NCBI GenBank assembly: GCA_030248065.1
Contig: JASAMV010004520.1
Coordinates: forward strand, 1-64,000
From: Rhynchonema sp. JSB1_4
Lineage: Eukaryota > Nematoda > Chromadorea > Monhysterida > Xyalidae
Direction: 5' to 3'
Length of the DNA stretch: 64,000 nt
This document shows positions 1 through 13,325 of the stretch, piece after piece. The notes under the pieces are model-generated. The model was not told the origin of the DNA. It saw only the letters and a program-made list of their open reading frames with translations, and searched no databases. Position 1 is the stretch's first letter; each line of letters starts with the position of its first letter. The translations under genes were made by a program, and so were the position numbers.

Positions 1-940
1 ATTCGATGAATAAATGAAACCCGCTCATGTGTTCCGGGCCGGGTCACCAGAGGTTCGGCCGAAGCAGCACAACCAACATAAACATACTCATTAGAAGGCG
101 TGTGGCTGTTATTCTCGATAAATTGGGGCCAGAATGGTGCATTTGAAAGCAGCACACTCCAACAAACGGCACACACAAGTCGCAATTTACCGACAACGAT
201 TTTTGAACGCCGACCACTTTCCTACGTCGCGCGAACGGGGTCGTACCCCACGGGTACCACACCTGACCGCCCCCTTGTGCATGCACACTGCTCTGGGGAC
301 TGTATTGTGCCGCTGCGTATAATTGACGCATGATAAGTCGATGCATCTTACGGCGCAGGTCATATTCCTGAGTGCGGAATGATTCGAAGAGAAAGTGAAA
401 CGCGAAAATTGAACAACACCAATAGAAGTAAAATATGAATGCAAAGGCGCACAATTTATGAAGTAAATAAACAATAAACCGCTAAAAACAGCCAATATTT
501 AAAAAAAAACTACATCAAAGCGACCTAGAAAACCTGAACAGTGCACAAACACACGCACACCTCCTGCGTAACAGCACTCACAGTAACATAATATCGGTGC
601 GTTTTCAAAATACAGCATAACAATACACTCGTGACTCGTCAATCAATTACCAGCGCTTGTTGTCTTTCCCACAACTAAAATAACATTAATTTATCCATAA
701 AAGTGGTGACATGGTTCACAGACCGACAATACTGCATGGAGATATTTTTCAAAAGCGTTGCCTGATTCGTAAAGCGCACGCAGCCCAGCTGATCGCATCA
801 TTGATAGCTGGCTAATACGCGTTTCAAGCACTTTACGGGTTAAGAAACACGTTTGAAAAAAATCTCCCAAAATCACATTAGGCAGAGATATGTTTTGAGA
901 CAAAATAACGACAACATATTCCCCCAGTCATCCCACCCAC
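1..940. other. Left edge: no confident feature
   Basis: This stretch should contain the next downstream part of the TRPM gene, which runs right to left. I could not identify a TRPM exon here after the 941 splice donor. The open frames here (for example minus 691-903) show no family motif that I recognise. It is probably intron. Confidence 0.4.
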
Positions 941-3900
941 CTGCTGTGCCTTCCTGGCCTGTTCACATCGATCCCTGAATTCCCTTGACGTGTAGGGCGA
1001 TTGATATCCGTGACCCATCAACATCTCAATCAACAAGCCAACATCGGGCAAATAGTATTTGTCGACACCGGGAGTGAACTTGTTGACTACGTCGCGCATG
1101 ATGTAACCCAGCGTGTTGTCGGGGCCTTTGTCCTGAAATTGTTTGTGAAATTTTATTTCAAGTCACAGATTTTAAGTTTTTTTGTTGGTTGTGAGGATAA
1201 CGGAAGGCCAGACTTGAAACGCAAGCAGCGTCACCGCATGACCGCGTGAAACATGAACGACATGAACAACGGCAACAACGCAAGTTTGGAAAAAAAATTG
1301 CCAAAATATTTTCCCGAAAGAAAAACACTGAATAAAGTTGCCTGTGACCCCAGGAAGACTACCCAACAAGGTAAATAAAACGTGTCACTGAATGGATGTA
1401 TAAACCAACGGTGTTGTATAATTCCTCGAGCCTCGGAATTGTTAGCAGATTCGACATATTGACTCCATTCTCGAGCAATAATTTCACGAACTCAACTCGG
1501 TCCTGCAACAAACAAAGTTCGCTTCCGCTTTCGTGTAAGAGTGCGATTGTGCGTGACGTATGCGTCCAGCAAAAAGAGAGGATAAAAGTGTTCCACGTCA
1601 GCGATAAACAAGAGTCCATTCCTACAATCAGTCCTTTGGTTCCCGAGTACAAAAAGTCGAAATGACAAAAGCCGATATCAAACCAGGTGATTGGATCGGA
1701 TCTGTGATCGAGTGGGTCCATAAAAATTTACTTCGGTCGAAACTTCCGGATATTCCGTCACCGGATATTCCGCCGAAAAGAGTGACGTCAGTTAATCACG
1801 TGAAATAACCTTCTAAAGTTGCTCAAAAAGATTTCCTGCGATGTTGGCAAGCCCTAGTTCCAGTGGTGTCGTTGAGAAATCGAAATTTTCCCATACCCAG
1901 CCCAATTTTCGGGAAATTTCCCATACATACCCCCAAAAATCAAAAATTTCCCATACCAGGGGGGGGGTTTCTCCAAAAACTCAAAAATTTCCCATACCCG
2001 AGGGTGGGGGTTTTGAAAAAAATGACCCCAAAAATCTTCTAAAAGTGCCAAAATTGGTCTAAAAAGTGCTTAAAACAGAGTTTTCTTGCGGCAGCAAGCG
2101 ATTTTTGACATTTTTGGACAAAAATGGCCAATTTTGGTACTTCTCGGGATCAAAAAGTCATTTCTTAGGGGTGCTTGTTCCAAAAGTGAAAAATTTCCCA
2201 TACCCCATACCCCCGGCCGATTTCCCATACCCCATACCAGGGGGGGGGTAACCCCCCCCCCCCAACGACACCACTGCCTAGTTCGAATTACGATTACGAC
2301 GTTTTACACCGGTTCGTGTGTCGCGCTCTGCCTCACAGGCAGACAAAAAAAATGTTCCACATCACCTATAACTATTGATCATAACTTCGCATAAATAATA
2401 AATATTGCCGTCTGGCACAAAAATTCGTAATAATCCACCAACCAATGCCAATGCCTCAATCATGGCGAGGTCCAATGAGCCAACGGGCCAATCCTGGCCG
2501 AGCACGAATATATCAGAGCGGGCAATATCAACCCGGTTCCAGGCCAGCGCCAGTGACAATTGGTCAGGGGCCGTGAGGTTCTGGCCTGGAGCAAAAATTA
2601 TGGCTTGATAATAAGGGATCGCTTTCAATTTATTATGTGCAAAGTGACACGTTTTGGCACTTTTGGGCGTTTTAGGTGCAACACGCAACGCTTCTGGATA
2701 CGGCGCGCAATGTCCCATTTTTTAAGACGCAAATAAAAAAATTTTGAAAACATTTTGATGACAAAAAGAACAAAATTTTACGTAGAAACAGGGAAAACCA
2801 CCTTTGAGCAGCGCGGTGAGAATTGAATGGTCAATATCTTGGTTGAAGTCTTCGCCGAGACGAAATACGGTCACCTGAAGCACACAGTCGCGAGTTTTTC
2901 AGGAATTCAGAGACATAAATTCACACACCCATGATTTATGGGAGACATCAAGATAAAAATAATAAGCCAACGCTAACCAAATGCTTTTTCTGTACGCACA
3001 ATGCCAATTCAACCAGTATCTTCTTGGCTTGAGGTTTAGCGACGTCAAACGAATGCATGATACGGTCCAGACAGATTTCTGTCGCTTCCGAGGACATTTT
3101 TCTGAAAACGAAAAAAACAAAAACGTAAAAAAGTCAAATTAACAAACTAAAAAGAAACCCTGAATCCCTCACCCAGTTCCATCGTCACACGCCATACGAT
3201 GACAATAGGCGATCAGATCGGCAGCACGGCCCGAGCCTGAATCATAAAGGGATTGTCAGGCAGATCAGAAACAAAAAAATTGAAAAAAAAAACAGATAAA
3301 AACAAAAAGAAAACAACAACACCTTCAATGACAACAACAGGCACAGGCGGGTCATTAGTGACGTAGTCGATCACAGAACGAATTGTGTTCAGTCCACCTT
3401 CCAGCACCACGCACACCACCGGCACTCTGGTTAATGAAAATAAGAGATGTACCTTTTGCATGATTTTAATTGTTTTTTTTTCAGCAAATTCAGGCTTTTT
3501 GTGAACTTTTGTGTTTGTTAACGGCGATAATTTCTACCTCCCACGTTGATTGAACAACGATGATGATAAGTTCTATCTGTTACACGCATACAGCGGAACA
3601 TTTTTGCAAACAATGTGCCTGAGTCGGATTCTGTTCACAATAACGAATATTACAATACGTTTACTTTTCACAAATGTAGGCTATTTTGTGAGAAGTTACT
3701 GCTCTCGTAATGAAGAAGACTTGACAGGCACAAAGCCCGTGAGTGAAAACGGATAGGATCGACCGAAGAAACGAAAAGGCCCTTTCCCGTTTCAACCCAG
3801 ACCTTTCGCATGATGTTCACAGAGCACACTTCCAAAGTGCAACATGAAGTTCCAATGGTCCCAAATCTTCAGAACCCATAATCTTGAAGTTATTAAGTGC

Positions 3901-6900
3901 AAAAAATGCACATGAAAAGTACTGAAAAAAATCTCTGAATCCGCATATTTACACACATGCCTGACCCCCATTTACCTCCTCTTACTGCTGCCACCGCGTC
4001 CACCGATGGTGCGCTTCTGCGCAATGTGTTCCTCGAGTCTCTTCCTCAGCAATATTTCGGCGCCAAACGCCACGTGACCGACACTGCCATTGTCAACCAG
4101 TAGGAAATGTTTGTGCTTCTCGTTCAGCACCGCTAAACGACCTGCAATAAACATTTTCCGCTGCTTTTTTCAAAAACCGATATCAAACTTGGTGATCGGT
4201 CTGGCGCGTTGGTTACGTGACCGTCTGCAGCTGCACTAAGGATACTTAGACGCACACTGATGCCGCTATTTTAACCTCGCCCACCGTAAAAGCTGTTCAT
4301 TTTTTTGGTGTGCGATCAACTTTTTACGACGGTCGCGACCAGCGGCATCAGTAAATGTCGAAATAAATGCAAAAAGTTGACGTGACCAAGACACGGCCGG
4401 TAACGGGCCGAATTAAGTTTGATATCACCCTGTACATTTAATGACTTTTCCCAACAAAAGAGAAAAATCCAATTCAAGCGCACCTTTCGGCGAGAAGGCC
4501 TGCGGTCGGTACGCCGCTACCGTATCTCTGCCCAGCAGGTCTTCGCGTTTTTTGAGGCCGCCCCACGGCGCGATGCCAATCGTGATCGTTTTGCTGCAAG
4601 AATTTTTAGAGATTCCAATTTTCAAATAAAAAACTGATAAAAAATACCACAATCCAACCTCCTAGACCGACTGAACGAGTCTCCCAACGCAGCAGCCACA
4701 TGCCTGACCACACCGGCGTTGATGCCGTTTGTGATTATCCAAGCACCAGTCGTTTTGGCCGCTTTTAGCAGACCTTTGCGGAATGCCATCGCCAACTTGG
4801 CGTTCAGACTGAATATTTTTTTTAGCGAAATCAAAATTATTGATCTCATCGGTCCTGCTTTGCCCGTGCGAACTTTTGCAAAGAGAATATTTCGAGATTT
4901 CCTGATCCTTATGGAACTCATTTCGATCCGATTATTTTTTTCAGACTCTAAATATACAACTTTAACGTAGATCAAAATTTGTGCTAGGTAGCAGTTAATT
5001 ATAAATCATCCAAAAAGTCGCATGACCAAGTAAGAGCAGACCGGAGCCTCTCGGATCAAATTTGATTTGCCCATTATTATTTATTTCTATTTATTATGAT
5101 CATAAACAATAAATAACTCATATAAAAAAAACACAAAAACAGGAAACCAACTCGAAGTTCGTGTAGCCTCCGTGCACGGTGATCACGAGCGTGGGCGCAG
5201 GCAGCTTCCAGACTTTGTCAAACAACTCCATCAAATCTTGCGGCTGCGAATTGTAGGCCAGACGCACGTAGTTGGCTTTGTGCGGATGCGGCCCGCCCTG
5301 TATTTGCTGAGAATTCGTCAATATCATTATTTTAGGCCACTGCCGCTGGAGAGAGATTTTCAGTTGAGCGAGAATGAAAGGTAATTTTGAGTTGAGTTAA
5401 TTGTGCGGGTTTATGAAAGAAAAGCATTGCAAAGATCGAAATGGTTGAGAATGCTTCAATGTTGGGACATTTCATTTCCAACCCCTGCACTGCTATGTTT
5501 CGCTCATCGTAAGGTAAATGTAACGCCTTTTTGTAGGCCAACTGCCACAGGCGCTCTTCCAATCCCTGACGCTGGCACACTACCGTGATCAGAACACCCG
5601 CAGGAACGTTGCACCTGATTTACCCAGGCCATGCTCAGGGATGGGGGCTGGGTGAAGCCTGATGTTTCACGTCCAGGTGCGTGTTGAATCCAGCAGAGAT
5701 CAAGCCAAACACTGCTTGACCTATCAGACCAAAAGGGTGGGTTGTCTTGCAAGCACGCCAAACGTGCACCCAATCGATGTATATCTTCAACCCAAATAAA
5801 AATCAGAAGAAACATGAAGGAAGTATGACAAAAGCGGACAAATGTTCCCGCTAACGACAATACCCGATGAAGCAATCTAAGAAATTCGCTCTCGAGTTTC
5901 CATCACTCGCCAACGCCGAACAAAAACACGAAATAAAGTCAAACCACGCCAAAGTGAGCCCGATTTCGGAGGTGGTGTGCTTACAAAACAAATAGAAAGA
6001 AAAAAAATCTTCATGCTCCATTTTGTATTCTTCAACGTGTAACATTTGCCAAATCAGCAGCCACGTCAGAATGTTTCACTATTCTGCCATCAGCGAAATC
6101 GAGCTCGTGTTGGTGTGGTTACGTCAAGACAAACTGACATGAAACTCAATCACTCCAAACGCATCGGTGCTGCTTCTCGCCGTGCACTGTTCGATACTCC
6201 ACCTCTGCTCGAGCGAGTCTTGTTGTTCCAACCGTGCCTGTGGTTGTCCATCATGCACATCGACTGCTGTGTTGTTGGCGAGGTCATTGTCGCTGTTGTT
6301 GAGCAGAATTGAGCCGGCCGTCGCTGCGACCACACCGTGCTGGTTGAACTGACGGCCGCACACGCAGCTGCAATCATGATGATGGGGTGGATGATTGGTG
6401 GATGGGATCGGGTAATGTCGGGTGTCGGCATCCAAAAAAAGTGTGGGCCTCATTTTGAGATACCTTCGCATTTCCTCCTAAATGTCGGGCGGGGGGGGGG
6501 GGTCGGCATTTGAAAAGGTGTACATAGGTGTCGGATGCCGGCGGGTGTGTCGAGTACCCCCACCCGATACCGATCCCAAATGGTTGATTGAAGTTGGGCT
6601 TTGTGTGCGAGACGCAACTCGAAAATGTGCAACGTATCCTTTTTGTGTATTATCTGGTTCAGAGACCTCGGTCGAAGTTCTAGGTCTAATCATGGGTCTG
6701 TATCTTGCACCGACCGTCCGGTGGCCGAGCCAATTGTGGAAATCACATCTGAACAAGACCACTTTGAGCAAACGGGCAGAGCCAAAAGAACAGAGCACTT
6801 ATTTTATCCCAATGGCTCAGGCTTGGGCTGATTTAGGTATCAGGCTTAGGCTTCGGCCTACACTTAGGCTTAGTTTTGTGTTTGGGCGTAGCTTAGGCCC

Positions 6901-9900
6901 ATTTGTTTTTATGTTCTGCTCTTTTGACCTCTGCTCTTTTTCAGTTGCTCAAAGTGGTCTTGCTCAAACGTGCTTTGCTCAATTGCCCGTCCGCCGACCG
7001 ACCACCTCAAAACTATGCACCAGCTTGCCAAACTCAGAATCGAAATCAATAGGACTAACCGCAGAGTGCAAGTTTTGTTGGTTGCATGTAAGATATGGGT
7101 CACGTACACTTATCCGTTCCAGAAGCAAAAACCACAAATTATAAGAATAAAATTCCAAGCAAAACCAATTCCACCCACCCGCCAATCCTGTCATTCTTGT
7201 CTTCGGGCACAAATCGTGAACACTCGAGTTTGTGAAACGTCCGCTCAATCCAGTGAGGTTGGAGTTTTTGCGACTGAAAACGAGACAAAAACTTTAAAAA
7301 AGTTATTACATAAAAATTTCAATAAATAAATACAACTTTCTCCAAATTATTATCGTCGACATTGACAAACCAACAAGTGCCAGAACTCTTGTGGCAACTC
7401 GCCCTGCATGTTCACCAGCCGAGCACCAGCGGATAATAGACTGGTTGAGGTATTGGCACGAGTTCGTGGCGCGTTTTTGATCTTTTGCGACATTTTGGGA
7501 CAGAATCACGGACTTTACGAAATGAGACTATTTCTTAACTGATACTTGCAGGGCAGGATATAGGACAGATCTTGACAGCAGAATAGAATTTACGCGATTA
7601 TTAGTTTTAGGGCCAATAAACACACAAATTATCGCATCACGCACAGGGCACACAAACCACTTGACATTGAGCGATACAGTAGTAACTGTAAACATTCCCA
7701 AGGATGACTTGATTACATTAAACCTAAACCATACCGACGTGAAATTGACATGACAGCGCACCAGCAACACACACACAAATGTGCATTTCAAAGTTGACAT
7801 AAAATTATTTGGTATTCAAAGAAAGTAAGTATGGAATTGTGATAAATTATACCCAGCGTAATGCCTAATCAACAACAACGTTCTTCCCGAATAGTATTCA
7901 CGTGCCATGAGATCATGCAATACGGTCCTTTTCACATTACTTAATTTACGTGGTCTCAACTTCCAACGATTTTTTTTCAAACCTATGGCTTCTTTAAAAA
8001 ACATAGACGTAAATACAAATATAACCTGCCTATTTTCGTTGAAAATGGCATTCCAAACAGTGGTATTGCGAACAGTAATAAACTAACTTCATAGAGCCGA
8101 GACCGTGCTGATTTGACACTCAGCCGTCGTTTACAATTCGGGCTGGCCACCATATACGGCGAAACCGGCGGTCGAAGGTGCGTAAAAGATCGGGTTCGAG
8201 GCCTGAAGGATCCATCAGGTTCCGGTTCCGACGGAGAACCCAAACTCCGACCTGCACCACCAATCACTGACGATGCATGGCTGTGACGAGGCGAATCGGC
8301 CGGTGGTGTGATTATGGTTAGCGGAATACTGACGTGCACTGAACCGTTTTGGGTCGGTTGTTTGGGGTTGTTTGTGGTTGGCGAAACGGGAACCACCAAC
8401 GACGGTGGTGCCACGTGCATCATCGGTGGCGACGGAGCCACACGATTCCTTTTATTGGTCGGAGTCGACGTGGCCGATGTATTTCGGCTCGTTGTTGTGT
8501 TCGTGTTTTCATCAACAGTTGGGTACTCGTCGGTGTGATTCCAATCCGACCCGGTCTTGGTCTGCTTACGCGCCATGTTCTCCTCGTAGTAGAGCATTTT
8601 GCTGACAAATTTGTACTCTTGAAGAAAAGTGAAATTTCTATCAGCACATCACTCTCAACCAGCTGTAAAACACCCACACAACAGCAACAGTAGCAGAATC
8701 ACGTGAAATATTTTGATCGAAATTGCAACAGGCGCTTCATGCTGGTAACGCCCGCTAATAATCTCTCTTATCAGTGTTTCGATTGACTGACATCACGGTT
8801 AACTTCTGATCTAACAGAATAAAAGCAGTTTCTAAAACGATCTGCCCAACAATTTCGACGTTAGACGGACATTTGGTCAGTAGCACAGCTCAGGTCATGG
8901 TATTTTCCAAAGGTTTAAAAGGCGGGGGCGCATGCACAGTTTCCCACAGAACAAACTTATTTTCTGCACAGAAAGACGGTCCCGCCTTTACGATTGTCAG
9001 TTTTTTTCGGAAACCAGTTCCTACCACTTGTGACAAATAGCTGAATACAGTAGCACGTGCCACACGTGACTTGCTAAAACCACGTGAGAAAGAAGTTGCT
9101 TGTTCACTGAAGCGAGCTTGTTCGTTCAGTAAACACAGCAGCGCACAGGCACAAGCAAAAACAAGTGTGCTCTTCATAATCTACGAAACAATCACGTCAT
9201 CTGTGCACCGACGTGTACAATTAGGACATTCTCCAGCAAAACTCTCTCATCCGAAAACCTAACTTGCACCAAGAAGATTATCGGAATTTTAATGAGTTTG
9301 CAAACTCACATACACACACACACACAAGACCACGAAGAAAGCAGATTGAGGTAACCAAATACGCAACAAACAAATCACAACCGCTAGCCATCACAAGACC
9401 AAGGAACGCGCAATAAAATTGATACGAACAGTTGTCGTGTGACGGCTGTCACTGACAAACAATAATAAATGCCCCACAGGGTCAAAACTTATTGTGGTTG
9501 TAATTGAGTAAGTTCGATGTTGCATTAGATCTGCTTGGCTAGTTGAGTACCGCTCAAAGTTCACGCCCAAAACTAAAGATTCAAACAGGATATCAACCCA
9601 ATAAATAAGCTGATGCGCCTGGTTCAGTTTATGCCATCGCGGCAGCTCGAATAAGACCTGCACGCCGTACACACACACACAAAGCAGCAACGCAAAGGCG
9701 CGCCTGTTGCGTGGCACTTGAATCATTTCGGCCTGAATAGAGAAATTGTGAGTGAAGAACTATGATATGAAATATTTGCTCCACGTCTTGACAAAGTGGT
9801 GACACCAAGAATCAAAATTAAGATAAGTTAGATTTCAGTTTGATACGTGAGTTTGAGGAGGAACTATATTCGATTGGCGCAATTTTGCGCACTACCGCAA

Positions 9901-10424
9901 AGCAGTCTGACATCCACAGGACAGGAAACAGAGCCATCCACAGACGTGATTGATTTGATTGACGGCCAGCGAACCTTGGCTTGCTAGCCGACAATTGGCT
10001 TGTTGCAATTGCGCAAGGTGGTGCAATAGTCTCACGTTGGTCAAGAGTGCGCAGACGCCCGCTTGCACTTTCAAATGTCCACACAGTCGCCTTCCGATTC
10101 GGCAACAGAACACAATTTTCACGCGTAAAATGACCAACAGCAGCAAGCACAAATCAGTCAGTGACGAAACGACCAGACGATAACAATCAAATTTCGATCA
10201 CGACAGAAACAACTGACGAACCAACTGAATAAACTTTAAAAACATTTCTCGCACACAATATGACATAAACGCACAATTTTTTCTCCATATGACGAACAAA
10301 CCTGGCTTTCCTGTCGATTCCAGGGGTCCTTGGAAATCTGCCGCGACACCGACACGGACGTCGATTGACTGGTGGACTTGCGTTGTCGCAGACTCGCGTT
10401 GTTGTTCATCTTGCGCTCGCCCAT
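941..10424 (-). CDS. TRPM-family cation channel, N-terminal half (partial)
   Basis: Exons on the minus strand, high to low: 10302-10424, 8088-8615, 7179-7273, 6139-6367, 5152-5306, 4659-4808, 4484-4593, 3976-4141, 3323-3426, 3173-3236, 2978-3101, 2802-2874, 2443-2585, 1410-1502, 941-1132. All junction phases agree, giving 783 codons. TRPM/LSDAT hallmarks run in order: WIERTF, a CVCGR pair, [61 protein letters not shown] and LEELYN. Residues about 320-580 are the LSDAT-like domain and the rest is the melastatin homology region. The first 217 residues are low-complexity Ser/Thr/Pro/Asn. The pore and C-terminus lie beyond the left edge. The family forms Ca2+/Mg2+-permeable or Ca2+-activated plasma-membrane cation channels. 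The first exon (ATG at 10424) is joined by phase only and is the least certain; an internal ATG at 8597 is the alternative start. Confidence 0.9.
1861..2276. mobile_element. hAT-like MITE, CAGTGGTGTCGTT family
   Basis: Termini CAGTGGTGTCGTT and its inverse are flanked by a perfect 8-bp target duplication, CCTAGTTC (1853-1860 and 2277-2284). The ends carry repeated TATGGGAAATTT-type words and G/C runs around an A/T-rich core. There is no coding capacity. It sits in a TRPM intron. A second full copy is at 14498-14927, and lone ends lie near 34032, 40327 and 53110. Confidence 0.88.
5934..6124. repeat. Foldback element, GCCCGATTTCGG family
   Basis: The ends form an imperfect inverted repeat around GAGCCCGATTTCGGAGGTG and its complement. 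The centre carries GAATGTTTCAC. It is related to the copies at 36199-36332, 36889-37080 and 37453-37646. It lies in a TRPM intron. Confidence 0.7.
6731..7006. repeat. Inverted-repeat element with TTAGGC-like words
   Basis: Inverted arms contain CACTTTGAGCAA and TTGCTCAAAGTGG. The interior is a degenerate run of TTAGGC/GGCTTA units. Similar degenerate TTAGGC runs lie near 19270-19380, 46490-46570, 56760-57030 and 57915. The units look like a family-specific repeat word rather than a true telomere tract. The 220-codon plus-strand frame across this region (6482-7144) is not a gene. Confidence 0.55.
8890..9177 (-). CDS. Possible small secreted ORF inside TRPM intron 1
   Basis: A 95-codon frame starts with a convincing hydrophobic leader ([17 protein letters not shown]) followed by a polar, basic tail. 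I recognise no family. It lies within the long first intron predicted for TRPM on the same strand, so it could be a nested gene, an alternative first exon or chance. There is no independent support. Confidence 0.2.
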   Translation of the reverse strand: MKSTLVFACACALLCLLNEQARFSEQATSFSRGFSKSRVARATVFSYLSQVVGTGFRKKLTIVKAGPSFCAENKFVLWETVHAPPPFKPLENTMT

Positions 10425-10611
10425 TACATTTATTGCAATTCGGCGATTCCAAATTTATTTTTTTTGCTGAATTTTGTCAGATTCTGTTTCTCAACATTCT
10501 TCTAATGTATCGAACACGCCGGGTCTCGTGATTTTAGAATAAATTAAGGTCGATCAGGTAGTATGGGGTTGCGGATCAATATTTTTCAGATATCGATTTT
10601 GTGGCTTCGCG

Positions 10612-11477
10612 GTGGCGACCGCACACATACTAACATTACGATTCGAGGTCTGTTGGTTTCTGCGTTGTCGTAGAGTTATTTTATTTCTTTCTGAAAGAGG
10701 TCTCTGGAAACAGTGCTGGAGGTATACTCTGGAGGGGGGATACCTGCTGTACCGGGCTCGGAGAGGGGGGTACCTACTGTACCAGAGCCGATGGCCTGGG
10801 GGTTATGTACCCAGGGGGGTTTTGGGGGGTTAGGTTTTTGGGTGAAAATTTTTAATGTTTTTATTATGTGTGCAATCGTGTGAAAACGTTGTATTTGCGC
10901 GCGTAGCGCGCGAATTTTGGGTAATTTCAGGTAAAAACCACTGATTTTACACTAATTTTGGCCATTTTGGTCAAAAATTGGCACTTTGGGGACAAAATCG
11001 GGGGATACCTACTGTACCGTACCGGGGTGAAAATCGGGGGATACCTGCTGTACCGTGCCAAACATCGGGAGGATACCTACTGTGCCAGGCGAGGGGTTAC
11101 TGTTACTGTCATAGTATTCCCTAAAATTGAGCCCCCCCCCCCCCAAAAAAAAAATACAGCCCCCCCTAAAAGGGTTCAGTGAAAAAAAATAGAGCCCCCC
11201 AAAAATACAGCCCCCCCCCAACTTGGAATTCCCCGCTTGGGGATCGTAAAGTCAAGTTCTTGTATAAGACACCTTATGTACAACGTTTGTGGTTGAGTAT
11301 ATGATGACGTAAAGCCTTTTATGGAAGATCTGCACCTAAAAACACTCAATAATGACCAGTAGCACCCACACCCAGACAGAACTCCATTTTAGGGGTATTT
11401 TTGGAACATTTTTTGAGATTTTGGGCAGCGAAAAAATACAGCCCCCCCAAAATAGAGCCCCCCCTAAAAGGGGTCAG
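10612..11477. repeat. G-rich transposon-derived DNA, incomplete element
   Basis: A CAGTG(C/T)TGGAGG end near 10712 opens tandem GGGGGATACCTACTGTACC words. These are followed by the GCGCGCGTAGCGCGCG core and then by GGGGGGCTGTATTTTT words from a different family. I could not find the matching right end, so this is probably a truncated element broken by later insertions. The open frames here are repeat artefacts. Confidence 0.6.
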
Positions 11478-11915
11478 CAGTGTAGTTCCTGGTCCGGCGG
11501 GGAAATTAGTGTACCTCCCTACTTTTTCGGAGGGGAAATTAGTGTACCTCCCTGGGGGGAAGGGGGGGGGGAAGACCCAAAATCAGGAAAAAGTCACTTT
11601 TTGAGGTCGAAGACCCAAAATCAGGAAAAAGTCACTTTTTGAGGTCGAAAATTTGACCTATTTTTACCCCTTTTTGGAAAAAATTCTTCAGAACAAGGGT
11701 ATTTTGGCGACTTTTGAGAACATTGACCTAAAAATCACACATTTTAGGCCTAAAAATGCCCATTTTAGGCCTAAAAATGGCCATTTTAGGCAAAAATTGG
11801 GGAAATTAGTGTACCCGGAGCCCGGAGGGGAAATTAGTGTACCAGTGTACCTTGGTCGGGGAAATTAGTGTACCTTAGGGGGGTCCCCCCTCCCCCTCCC
11901 CCAGGAACTACACTG
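11478..11915. mobile_element. hAT-like MITE, CAGTGTAGTTCCTGG family
   Basis: Termini CAGTGTAGTTCCTGG and CCAGGAACTACACTG are flanked by a perfect 8-bp duplication, GGGGTCAG (11470-11477 and 11916-11923). The ends hold repeated GGGAAATTAGTGTACC words; the core is A/T-rich and non-coding. A relative is at 40654-40999. Confidence 0.9.
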
Positions 11916-12407
11916 GGGGTCAGTGAAAAAATACAGCCCCCCCCCCCCTTGTATTTTAGGTTTTACGGTAAAGAACCGTTTTTTATTTTTCGTGGAACAT
12001 TTCGTGAAACCGTTTTTTTTTTCAAGTATTTTCCAGTACTTAAGAACGTAATTTCGAAAAATATAACACTTTCAGTGCAAAATTTGTTCGAAGTGACGAG
12101 AGTGTTCTTGAAGAGTGTTGAAGTCAAGTCGGTCGAAAACACTTGGTTTGCAGTTGCACGCTTTTTGGCCCATTTTGGGCCGGTTAATTTTCGTGCTCGA
12201 GCCAATTTTTCACTAAAATTGAAAACCTCATCAGTTTTGCATTACAATTTTTGGCAAATTTGGAATAAAGTACCGATGTTTTTCCGATTCCGATCAAAAA
12301 CCGAAAAAGTACCCACGGAAAAATGAATGGAAAAGTATTCGGGTCCCGAAAAAAACGGTTTCCGTATCCCCCTCTCCAAGCCCGGTACAGTAGGTATCCA
12401 TCCCCCC

Positions 12408-12876
12408 CAGTGTTGGAGGTGGGGGGGGGGGGGGATTTTGGGGGGGGTAGCCCCCCCCCAGTACAGTAGGTATCCCCCCTCGCCTGGTACAGTAGGTATC
12501 CCCCCCGATGTTTGGCATGGTACAGTAGGTATCCCCCCCGATTTTCACCCCGGTACAGTAGGTATCCCCCCGATTTTGCTTCAAAAGTGCCAATTTTTGA
12601 CCAAAATGGCCAAAATTAGTGTAAAATCAGTGGTTTTTACCTCAAATTGCCACAAATTCGCGCGCTGCGCGCGCAAATACTACGTTTTCACACGATTCCA
12701 CACATAATAAACACATGAAAAATTTTCACCCCAAAACCTAACCCCCCCCCCCCCCAACCCCCCCCTGGGTACATAACCCCCCCCCCCCAGGCCATCGGCT
12801 CTGGTACAGTAGGTATCCCCCCCTCTCCGAGCGCGGTACAGTAGGTATCCCCCCCTCCAGAGTACCTCCAACACTG
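12408..12876. mobile_element. hAT-like MITE, CAGTGTTGGAGG family
   Basis: Termini CAGTGTTGGAGG and CCTCCAACACTG are flanked by a perfect 8-bp duplication, ATCCCCCC (12400-12407 and 12877-12884). Arrays of GGTACAGTAGGTATCCCC words surround a core that includes a GCGCGCTGCGCGCG palindrome. There is no ORF of interest. Confidence 0.9.
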
Positions 12877-13325
12877 ATCCCCCCCACCAGAGAACACTGG
12901 GACGGGATCATAGTAGTGGCTGGGGGGGGTTGGGGGGTTACCCCCCCCCCCCATCTCAGTACTTACCTACCACAAAACCCGAGGGGGGGTTGGGGGGGTT
13001 GAGTACTTACCTCTCACAACTCCAAATCATACCTCTCACAAGCAATTTTATACCTTTTTAAGGCAAAAATCGGTGTTTTTCGACCTTATTTTCCCAAAAA
13101 TCGCGCGCTCGGCGCGCAAACCCACCCATAATACCTATTTTTAGGCGATTTTCGGCGAAAATTTTGAAAAAGTACTATTTTTACCTCATTTTTTGGCCAA
13201 AATTGTATCACAAAAACGGTGTTTTTTTCGCCTTTTTGGGTGACCAAAATCATACCTCTCACGCTTCCGGTCCCAACCCCGCATCATACTTACCTCCCAC
13301 ACATGGCACTACACTGACTGGGACC

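Noticed and set aside
6482..7144. 220-codon plus-strand open frame
   Set aside because: It crosses a repeat with TTAGGC words and lies antisense between TRPM exons; no family motif, and it starts in a GTCGGG-word repeat.
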